A stretch of DNA of 64,000 bases, taken from positions 97,644,648 through 97,708,647 of the forward strand of contig NC_061120.1 in NCBI RefSeq assembly GCF_002878395.1. The letters run 5' to 3'. This DNA is from Capsicum annuum. Its lineage: Eukaryota; Streptophyta; Magnoliopsida; Solanales; Solanaceae. Shown here in pieces: positions 24,267-33,403 of this stretch (position 1 is its first letter; every line of letters begins with the position of its first letter). The notes under the pieces were generated by a model. It had not been told where the DNA came from and searched no databases. It saw only the letters and a program-made list of their open reading frames with translations. The position numbers and the translations under genes are program-made.

Positions 24267-24418
24267 TTCCCTCAAGAAGAAATACCCAACCAACTGGTTT
24301 AATTTCATCTTTCTCCCTCCCTTTGTTTTATTCCCTACTATTTGTACACAACGTGATTAACTGTGCAATATATTTTCTTTTCTTCTTATTATTGGAGCAG
24401 ATAGATCAAAGTAAAACA

Positions 24419-27400
24419 ATGTTGGACTATGACTGGGGAGAGCAATCCTCCGTTATGCTTTCTGGCAACGAACCAAATGAAGAAAATGACCAAAATCGTC
24501 AGTTTTTTGACCCTTATGCTAACACTCAATCTTTCACTGAAAATCCATCATCTCTAATGAACCCTCATCAACAGTTTCCTACCATTCAACAACAAAATCA
24601 TCAATTTTTCCAAACCCAAAACAATCCCCATTTGACCACTACTAGCCTTTATGACCCACGTGCTTATGAAACTTGTTTCACCCATTCCCAAGGTAATTCC
24701 ATACCCTCAGTACTACAACCAAATAGTAGTTTCATGGTTGTGCCAAAAAGTGAACCCCAGTTTGTGTCTGCTGGTGGGATTGATTTTGGGAGTAGTAGTA
24801 GTAGTAGAATTGGGTTAAACTTGGGTGGAAGGACTTATTTTTCTTCTTCTGAAGATGACTTTGTTAATCGACTTTACCGACGTACTAGGGCAGTTGAAGC
24901 GGGTTCAGTAAACACCCCTAGATGTCAAGTTGAAGGTTGTAGTGCTGATCTAACACATGCCAAACATTACCATAGGAGACACAAAGTTTGTGAATTTCAC
25001 TCCAAAGCTTCCACTGTTATTGCTGCAGGTTTGACTCAAAGATTCTGCCAACAGTGCAGCAGGTTGTGTTTCTCCATAATACGAGAGACAGTATGTTTTA
25101 TGATATATATATCGAGTATATGCACACACACGCACAAACTGTTTTTTCAACATGATTTTCTTAAACAATTCTTAAATTTTCTTAGTATAGCTGATCAGTA
25201 CTCCATATATATAGTATTTTTATTTCACAGAAAGTTTTACGATTTGACGAACTCTTGCTCAGTTGACTGTAAAATATTAGATATTTTGAGTCTTCATACC
25301 CCAGAACAGTTCACATTAAATGAGACAAGGAAATATTGTTCAACTCAAGAGTAATGGCAAAATGTAGTTTCGACATTTCAATAACAAGGTGAAAAGCAGT
25401 TCAAACGGGTGGAAGAAAATAATATTATGACGAAAATGCACTTGGGAGTTTTTACGATCAAATGATTAGAGTTGGAAAATGAGGAGTCGTACATGGGTTG
25501 ATCCCGAGGGCATTCGAGTCCGTAAATTTTTATGTTCCCCCATGAGTTTCCTACCCCGTTTTCAAGTAAATATGTGGTAGTACTTGTTTATCTTTGCTTT
25601 TTATAGGAAATACTTCCTTTTCCATTCCGGGTCCTCAATAAAACTCAATCAGCTTTCTAATCAAAACATGAATCATCTTTACTACTATTTTTTCTTTAAT
25701 TTCTTTTTAGAGTTAGCAATATTTCATTTTGCATTGTTTGTTGATTAATTCTTATTCATATTCTGGAAAAAATATACATACATCACAGGTTCCATCTGCT
25801 GTCGGAATTTGATAACGGCAAGAGAAGTTGTAGAAAACGTTTGGCAGATCATAACCGAAGGAGGAGGAAAAATCAACAAGCTAACCTAGAAAACAGTAGC
25901 AAGTCTCAACTTGAAAGTACCAGAAATTCCTCATCAGACAGTCTTGCTAGTAAGTTTTTGATTCAAGTGTTAATATTAATATTCTTAATTCGGAAAAAAG
26001 CTAAAAAGTACTCCTCAATTATTTAAAATAGCTCAAAAATGTCTTTCGTTAGATTTTTGGTTCAAAAATACCCCTCCATTAAATATTTGGCTCAAAAATA
26101 CCTCTCCCTCTAACGGAATTTAGAAAAAGATCAAAAATACCCCTGAACTGTCTGAAATGGGTCAAAAATATCCCTTTGTTAAATATTTGGCTCAAAAATA
26201 CCCCTCCCTTTACGAAATTAAATTATTTCAATTATTTTGTTAATTTATATAAAATTCATCATTTAGTTTATATTTCGTTAATTTCTTTAAGTGAAAATTT
26301 TTATTTCGTTAATTTCGTTAATTTCTTTAAAGATTAAAAAGATGTAAAGTGAAAATACATTTTTAGAATAAATGTATGTTTATTTTCCAAATCAAATTCA
26401 ACCAATTTATATTATAATTCAATTACTTTTTTTCATTATCTTATTTTTAAAATTAAAATAATACTTTTATGTAAAAAAAATTAAAGTATCAGGGTTAAAA
26501 AGTTAAAGTTACGGTTTAATTCAATCGAAATAATTTAATTTCGTTAAGGGGAGGGGTATTTTTGAGCCAAATATTTAACAATGAGGTATTTAACGAAATT
26601 AAATTATGTCGATTATATCGTTAATTTATATAAAGTTCATCATTTAATTTATATTTCGGTAATTTCTTTTAGTGAAAATTTATATTTCGTTAATTTCTTT
26701 AAAGATTAAAAAGATGTAAAGTGAAAATACTTTTTTAGAATAAATGTATGTTTATTTTCCAAATCAAATTCAACCAATTTATATTATAATTCAACTACTT
26801 TTTTTCGTTATCTTATTTTAGAATTAAAAAAATACTTTTATTTAAAAAAATTAAAGTATTAGGATTAAAAAGTTAAAGTTAGGGTTTAATTCAATAGAAA
26901 TAATTTAATTTCATTAAGGGGGGGGGGGTATTTTTGAGCCAAATATTTAACAGATGGATATTTAACGAAATTAATTATTTCGATTATTTCGTTAATTTAT
27001 ATAAAGTTCATCATTTATTTATTTTTTTCGTTAATTTCTTTAAGTGAAAATTTATATTTTATTGATTTCGTTAATTTATATTTCGTTAATTTCTTTAAAG
27101 ATTAAAAAGATGTAAAGTGAAAATACCTTTTTAGAATAAATGTATGTTTATTTTTTAAATCAAATTCAATCAATTTATATTATAATTCAATTACTCTTTT
27201 CCATTATCTTATTTTTAAAATTAAAAAAATACTTTTATGTAAAAAAAATTAAAGTATTAGGGTTAAAAAGTTAAAGTTAGGATTTAATTCAATCGAAATA
27301 ATTTAATTTCGTTAAGGGGAGGGGTATTTTTGAGCCAAATATTTAACAGAGGGGTATTTTAACCCATTTCAGATAGTTCAAGGGTATTTTTGATCCTTTT

Positions 27401-27859
27401 CCGAATTCCGTTAGAGGGAGGGGTATTTTTGAGCCAAATATTTAACGGAGGAGTATTTTTGAGCCATAAATCTAACGAGGGGCATTTTTGAGCTATTTCA
27501 GATAGTTCAGGAGTATTTTTGAGCCTTTTCCGTTCTTAATTTTGTTCAAAAAAAAAAGTGTAAAACGTGAAACGTGATGTTTTGGGATTTTCAAACATAT
27601 TTGTGTTATATACACCGACAATTTAAATAGAATTTTAAACTATTAAGTCTGGTTTAACCTGTTCATAACATAGTAATCGTTTATATCAGCTTCTTAGTTA
27701 ATGTTTATAATAGAAAGTTATATTAAGTATATTGAATTGTATATATTATCCTTTTATGTTTTAGGGTCTCCACCTGATTCAGGAGCTCATTCTTCATCAG
27801 TGACTGTAGCAATTTCTTCACCAAGAATCTCACTGGATTGTTTTAGGCAAAGACCATAA
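24419..27859 (+). CDS. SPL8: SBP-box transcription factor, SPL8-like (3 exons)
   Basis: This is a plant-specific nuclear DNA-binding protein; Arabidopsis SPL8 acts in anther sporogenesis and gibberellin responses. Exons are 24419-25062, 25789-25949 and 27765-27859, joined at GT-AG introns. They give 900 nt and 299 residues without a stop. The SBP domain spans residues 169-242. It starts [20 protein letters not shown], contains CQQCSRF and ends in the basic nuclear-localisation stretch NRRRRK. Intron 1 splits it after CQQCSR, the conserved SBP intron site. The N-terminal half is Gln/Asn/Ser-rich. The C-terminus ends [13 protein letters not shown], an SPL8-type tail. I see no miR156 target-like site in the exons or near 3' flank, as expected for SPL8. 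The start was chosen as MLDYDWGE; an upstream in-frame ATG at 24062 would read through poly-C as poly-Pro. Confidence 0.95.
25063..25788 (+). other. SPL8-type gene intron 1
   Basis: This 726-bp intron starts GTTGTG and ends CATCACAG. It interrupts the SBP domain between the CQQCSR and [10 protein letters not shown] blocks. No transposon terminus is evident inside. Confidence 0.9.
25991..27532. mobile_element. Mutator-like foldback element in SPL8 intron 2
   Basis: A perfect 9-bp duplication, TTCTTAATT (25982-25990 and 27533-27541), bounds a 1542-bp element. Its ends are CGGAAAAAAGCT and, on the complement, CGGAAAAGGCTC. The inverted arms run about 240 bp and are built from repeats of GGCTCAAAAATACCCCTCC and TTAAATATTTGGCTC. 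The centre is three tandem copies of an AT-rich unit. No transposase is encoded. The element makes up most of the 1815-bp intron 2 (25950-27764); without it and one duplication the intron would be about 264 bp. Splice sites are untouched. Confidence 0.9.
26212..27320. repeat. Three tandem copies of a ~375-bp AT-rich unit
   Basis: Copies start near 26212, 26593 and 26965, at spacings of 381 and 372. Each runs from ACGAAATTAA through GATTAAAAAGATGTAAAGTG and AAATCAAATTCAA to AATTTCGTTAAGGGG-type ends. They lie inside the intron 2 element. Confidence 0.9.
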
Positions 27860-28250
27860 CAAATTGCTGCTACTTTTAAATCAGCATCTACAACACTTTC
27901 GTTCTCCAATGAATCTATCTACTTCCTTTAAATTATGATTTCAAGCTTTAATGGCTACTACCACCAAGTATCACTACTTACTACTATCTACTAATAGGGT
28001 AAAATGATTAATATATATGAATGCATGAAGTGTTAGAATTATGTTAACCCCTTTGTAATTTGTCCCACTAATGAATTCCCAATATTAGTTTCAATCTCTT
28101 TTAGTAGTATTAGAACTATGTTAACCCTTGTATTTCGTTTCCCTATTCAATTAACTCCAATCTCTTTCACAAACGAGTGGAATTTGAATATTATGTATAG
28201 GGGACTTCTGTCACATGTAGAAACTTATTAATCGTGCAGATGGGAAAGAA
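27860..28250 (+). other. SPL8-type gene 3' flank, with a local duplication
   Basis: This is probably the 3' UTR and downstream sequence. A block TTAGAATTATGTTAACCC...CAATCTCTTT at about 28035-28101 is followed by a similar, shorter copy at about 28109-28166. No definite polyadenylation signal could be fixed. Confidence 0.5.
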
Positions 28251-28551
28251 TTGAAGTTGATTTTCCCAATTTCCCAACGGCAAAGCGAAATTATCTCAAC
28301 GTGTTTGCAAACAAAAAAAAGACAGTTCCTTGTTTTTTTTAGTTCATATCCATGGCAGAATCTTTATTATTTAACTCGTTATAGCATGTCGTCTATCTTA
28401 CTTTTGAAGTAAATAATTTCACTTGTTATGAAGAACTATTATAGTTTATTATCTTTTAGCTAGGTAATTTGATAGTATATAGTACATAAATTAAACTCAG
28501 TTTCTTTTTTGGTACAAGAGTTGGGTATGGCAGGCAAGCTCACGCAGGTGT

Positions 28552-28975
28552 ATTACCATTTATAGTGTATGCATTATTTTCTTTTGTCTGGTACATTGAT
28601 TTTTTTTCCCCTACAAAGTGGCAGTAAGAAAAAAGAAGGCAAGGTTAAAAGAAGAGATATGAAACTGACTGCTAGTATTAATTTTCATGCGATATAAAAA
28701 AGAATTTAAATTTGGTGCATCATTGGTGGTGTATTTTTTTTTTTATGCTATCAGGTAATTTTTATCAGCTACATTACCATTTATAGTGTATGCATTGTTT
28801 TCTTTTGTCTGGTACTTTGATTTTTTTTTTTCCCTACAAAGTGGCAGTATAAGAAGAAAGAAGGCAAGGTTAAAAGGAGAGCTGTGAAACTGACTGCTAG
28901 TATTAATTTCCATGGGGTATTAAAAAAAAATTAAGTTTGGTGTTGTATTTTTTTACGCTATCAAGTAATATTTAC
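28552..28975. repeat. Tandem duplication of a 221-bp unit
   Basis: ATTACCATTTATAGTGTATG occurs at about 28552 and 28773. Each copy is followed by TTTTCTTTTGTCTGGTAC, CTACAAAGTGGCAGTA, AAGAAGGCAAGGTTAAAAG and AAACTGACTGCTAGTATTAA. The copies differ by scattered substitutions and indels. No function is evident. Confidence 0.9.
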
Positions 28976-29783
28976 CAGTTGTAGCAGATAATTTATTTTT
29001 TAGATAAAAATATAAAAATAAATAACCCACTACAATAAATAAAAATTACATCATCATGTAAAAAGAAAATACATACAAACTTAAACTCATAAAAAAAAAG
29101 AAGTGTGAAATTGATAAGTAATTCTATTGGTTAATATAATGCTAAGAGTACAAGGTCCACGAGTCAAGCTGTCTCCTGCATGGAAGCTATTTTTGATTAA
29201 AAGTTTTTATGTGGTGAGGGTCCACTAAACCATAGTAAGGATTTGAATTTGAATGAACAATTCCACATCTAGATATATTTCATGGCCGCCTTTCTTTCAT
29301 TTTGATTTTCTTTTAAGAGAATTTTGCTGATGTTTACTCTCATGCGTCGAGGTGGTTAGGTGCATTGGGTGAATGAATCATGAGTTTTAGTGAGTGGACG
29401 AGCTTTGGACGTATGGCAACTGGTTTCTTGTTTGCTTCATTCTTTGAGCTTTCGTAATCATAAACGGACAAAAACTCATAAATAATTAAAGAATTCTTTT
29501 TTTTCCATTATTAGTATAATTTTTTTTAAAAAAAATATTACATTGTCTATGCATTTATAGTCTTAAAGTATGTATCCTGGATTTAGAAATAAGATTTATT
29601 ATCTATTATGATTGTAAAAGATTTGATGAAGTAAAAATTATTTACCCTAAAAATGCATATTACTTCAGCTAAACTTATCATCATAAAGTAATAAGTAGAG
29701 TCAATAAAGTAGTTGAATTCTTTTATTCTTCTCACTTTCATTTTTTTTATGTCTTCGTGCGACCATCTTCATAAAAAAAAAAA
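28976..29783. other. Intergenic stretch without recognised gene
   Basis: AT-rich sequence with no conserved domain, paired termini or repeats that I can support. Confidence 0.5.
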
Positions 29784-31042
29784 GGCCAAACACATTGGTA
29801 CACCCCTAACTTGGCACAATCTTTCACTTAGACATCTTAACTAGATCTTGTTCACTTTTGACACCTCAAGTAGCATATGCAAATGTTTTTTCGACACTTT
29901 TTACTGAATCAGCAAAAAATATATCGTGTGCGTGTATTACACGTGCTGATGATGTGTAAAATGATCAATAATATTATGACATTTGTCATTTTTCTCCAAA
30001 TTAATTGTTAAATATCTATTTTTAATTAAAATAAAAAAACACCAATCAAATATTGCCACTTGGCAATTTTTATCTTAAATAATTATAAAAAAATTATAAA
30101 ATTTAATTTCCCCACCCCCCACCCCAAACCTCCTAAGTCATCTTCTTCATACCCCCTCCCCTCCCCGCCCCTCCCCTCCTCCCCCCACCCCCACCCCTAT
30201 TACAAACTACCATTTTTGTTTGGCAACCTCCTTTCCCCCGCCCTATCATCTTTCTCAACCCACCTCACCCCCAAATCGAGACACCTACCTCGCCACGAAA
30301 ATGCACACACAGCTTCCATTTCATCTGAATACACATACACACAGCTACACATACAGGACTCACCGAAAACGTGCACACCCAAAGCTCACCGAAGACATCT
30401 TATGTGTTTTGGTTTACGTATCATGTTGTGTTAAAAAAAATTCCTACAGCCATTAAGTAGTTGATGCCATTTGGTTGAAGTGTTAAGAAAAGTATATGGG
30501 TATGCACAGTTTAAATTATGTTAATACTATATATTTAGGAAAAGTCTGAGTGTTAGGAATAACAGTGGGTGTGTTCCGTTGATTAATGGAAGGAGTATTA
30601 TTTTGTGTTCATGGTGTGTATTGTTCATGGTGGAAAAGTTGTATGTTGTATCAAATTAAAATTAAAAAAAAATAAAATTAATAGTATAACTCAATAAAAT
30701 ATTATTAAAATTTATCAAAAGTTTGAGGAATGAAGGAGAGAATCCATTAATATCAAAAATTAAAATTAATGGTGAAGAAAATGAATTCCTCAACAATGGA
30801 AGCTTGTAAAGGAAAAAATGATGGAAAAGGAGAAAGAGCGAGGAGGAAAATCAAAAAAATTACAAAAATGCCCCTCAAACGCACTTTTCGTGCGTGTAGC
30901 ACACGATTTTTGTTGATTCAGCAAAAAGTGTCAAAATGACACACTTTAAAGCTACTCGTGATGTCAAAAATGAACAAGGTCCACTTGAGGTGCCAAAGTG
31001 AAAGAATGTGCCAAGTTCAGGGGGCTGTCGATGGGTTTGGCC
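29784..31042. mobile_element. Non-autonomous TIR element, ~1.26 kb
   Basis: The left end GGCCAAACACATTGGTACAC corresponds to the complement of the right end, GGCCAAACCCATCGACAG. Both arms then carry matching blocks: TTGGCACA, TTTCACTT, TTGTTCA(C/T)TTTTGACA, CAGCAAAAA and CACACGA/TCGTGTGCGTGT. The arms are about 170 bp. The interior has a strongly C-rich tract (30109-30240) and no transposase. Flanking A runs prevent a reliable target duplication call. Confidence 0.75.
30109..30290. repeat. C-rich/pyrimidine low-complexity tract
   Basis: Runs of CCCC interrupted by A or T on the + strand. Reading frames here are Pro/Ser-rich artefacts. Confidence 0.8.
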
Positions 31043-31088
31043 TAAAAAAGGTTATTATCCATGATATTGAGAACTTAAGTAACCCTTA

Positions 31089-31318
31089 CTCGTCATTTGG
31101 TTGGGAAAGATTTATCCCAGGATAATTATTTCTGGAATTAGTTTTTCGGAATTAGTTATTCCACCATGTATATGGGATAACTTATCCCATCACTATGGTG
31201 TAAATGATGAGATAAATAATCTCGGGACAAACTAATAACTCCAACCAAACATGAGATAAAATAATTCCACATTTTATCCCAAGGATATTATTACTTATAC
31301 CTCACACCAAACGACCCC
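31089..31318. mobile_element. PIF/Harbinger-like MITE, 230 bp
   Basis: The ends are CTCGTCATTTGGTTGG and, on the complement, GGGGTCGTTTGGTGTG. TTA lies directly outside on both sides (31086-31088 and 31319-31321). Internally, TTATCCCA and TGGGATAA repeat in both orientations. Non-coding. Confidence 0.8.
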
Positions 31319-31321
31319 TTA

Positions 31322-33283
31322 GAGTATGTTTAGTATAAAGAAAAACATTTTTCAGAAAATGTTTTGAATTTTCTCATGTTTGGTTGACTTAAAGGTTTAG
31401 GAAAATGTTTTCCAAATCAACTTATTTTCTCAAATTTAAGAAAAATGATTTTTCTTAAAAAAGTAAGAAAAATATTTCCCAAACCTCTCTTTTAACCCCA
31501 TACCTCAACTTTCCACCCTATCCCAAGTCTCGGGTACCAATTTTTTATATTAACACCAGATCCAACTCCCGACCTTGACCCCTAATTGTCGACTTGGAAA
31601 TGAGGGTTAAGAGTTGGGATCGGGTCTGGAGACGAGAGTTACAGTCGGGTCGTACTTTGGGTTTTAGAATTAGGTCTCGGGTTGGGGGGCAAGGTCGAGT
31701 CCCGAGTCAGGAGTCAGGTTCGGGTCTTAAATCAGGAGTTGGGATTGTATCTTGAATTGAGAGTCAGGATTAGATGTCATGGTCACATATCGGTGTTGGG
31801 TATTGGGGCCAGAAGTTGGAGTCGGGGTCAGGGTCGGCTGTCGAGTAGAGATCGGAGTCAGGTCTCGGGTTAGGAGTCTAGGTCAAGTTCAGATCGAGAG
31901 TCAGGGTCAAGTACCGTGGTCGGGTCTCGAATTGAGTGTCGGGTTCAGGTCTCGATTCGAGATTGAGGATCAAGGCTCGATTTGGGAGTCAAGATTGAAT
32001 CTCAGGTTGGGAGTCTAAGTTGGGTCTCGAGTTGAGAGTCGAGGTCAGGTCTCAATTCAAAAGTCGGGGTCGGATATCAGGTCGGTTGCTAGGGTGGGAT
32101 CCCAAGTCAAAAGTCAGGGTTGAGCCTCAAGTTAGTAGTCAGGCTCGAGAGTAGGGTTTGATTTGAAATTGAGAGTCGAGGTTGGATCTCAAGTCATGGT
32201 TAGGATCTATTCTCGGGTCAAAAGTCAAGGTTGGGTCTCGAGTCAAATATCGGGGTTTGGCCTCAAGTCGAGAGTTGGGGTCTGGTCTCGAGTCTAGAGT
32301 TAGGATCGGGTCTCAATTCGAGAGTCGGGTCTCGAGTTAGAAGTCGGGATCCAGTATCGAGTTAGAAGTCTAGATCGGGTCTCGAGTCAAGAGTCAAGTT
32401 TGGATGTCTAGGTCAAGTCTTGGGTCAGGAGCCAAAATTATCTTTTGAGAGTCGGGTTCAAGTCTCGAGTTGGATGCCAGGGTCAAGTCTTGGGTCAGGA
32501 GTCAAAATTATCTTTTGAGAGTCGAGGTCAAGTCTCGAGTTGGATGCCAGGGTCGGGAGTTGAGGTTGGGTCTTGATTCAGGAGTCAGGTTTAGACTTAG
32601 GGTTGGGTCTCGAGTTGGAGCCAAGGTTAGGTCTCAAGTCAGGAGTTAGGGACAGGTCACTGGTCAAGAGTCAAGGTCGGGTCTTGGATTGGGAATTAGG
32701 ATTTGGGATTTAGTCATGAGTTGAGATATGGGATTGGATTTCGAGTCTAGAGTCGAGGTCAGGTCTCGAGTTGGTTGCTAAGGTTGAGTCTCAGATCAAG
32801 AGTTGTGGTCGGGGTCAGGTGCTGGGGTCAGGTCCCAGTTGGTTGTCGGAGTTGGTTTCTAAGTTGGGTGTCAGTGTTGAGTCTCGGGGTCAATTCTTGG
32901 GTGTTAGGGTTGGGTCCCGGTTTGACTATCGGTTCAATTATCAAATTTAAAGTCCGGGTTGGGTCTTGAATAGGTTGTCTGAATCAGATCCAAATTTTGG
33001 TGTCGGAGTCTGATCCTAGATCGATCGTCGTGGTTGATTGCCGAGCCAGAAACTATTTTCCTAAAAAGTAATTTTTTACTCTCTAGCCAAATGCTAAAAC
33101 ATTAGTCTGATAAATATTTTTCATTCACCAAACAAACACTAGAAAATATTTTTTGAAAAATATTTTTTATTCTCCAGCCAAACATGAGAAAATAAGTAAG
33201 AAACAAACTTATTTTCCATGAAAAAAAATTTCTAGGAAAAAAAATTTCGTAGAAATTGTTTTTTTTACATACCAAACACACCC
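31322..33283. mobile_element. TTA-flanked TIR element filled with a minisatellite
   Basis: The left end GAGTATGTTTAGTAT and the complement of the right end GGGTGTGTTTGGTAT form terminal repeats. TTA flanks both sides (31319-31321 and 33284-33286), as for PIF/Harbinger-type insertions. The sub-terminal regions share inverted blocks such as CATGTTTGGTTG/CAGCCAAACATG and AAAATATTT/AAATATTTT. The centre is a degenerate minisatellite of about 1.5 kb. There is no transposase. Confidence 0.75.
31560..33045 (+). repeat. Degenerate ~25-bp minisatellite
   Basis: Units of roughly 24-28 bases with a core like GGTCTCGAGTTGGGAGTCGG repeat several dozen times with heavy divergence. The array is rich in GAGTC, GGGTC and TCGAG. 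One longer duplication (about 32404-32490 and 32465-32550) shares TTGGGTCAGGAG(C/T)CAAAATT. Open frames such as 31682-31873 come from the repeats and are not genes. Confidence 0.9.
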
Positions 33284-33403
33284 TTAATTCTTTCTCACTT
33301 AAATTGGTTAAGTAATTCTCAATTACTTGTGAACTTAAATTAATATTGTCATTATATTTTTTATACCAACTGTAAACTATTATTACCAAAACCAACATCC
33401 AAA

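Noticed and set aside
24062..24418. Upstream in-frame extension of the SPL8-type protein
   Set aside because: It would translate the C-rich tract as a poly-proline run, has no SPL-family similarity, and the MLDYDWGE start fits the family better. It is most likely 5' UTR or promoter.
25063..25354. Continuation of the SPL8 exon 1 frame past 25062
   Set aside because: The sequence after CQQCSR loses the SBP domain, whereas splicing to 25789 restores [10 protein letters not shown] exactly. This is intron read-through.
30060..30434. Proline/serine-rich open frame
   Set aside because: It arises from the C-rich low-complexity core of a TIR element and has no conserved domain.
31682..32969. Several open frames with Val/Gly/Ser/Arg-rich repeats
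   Set aside because: They are generated by the minisatellite and shift frame between units.
33102..33398. 98-residue minus-strand open frame
   Set aside because: AT-rich Phe/Lys-rich translation of a transposon end and its flank; no domain.
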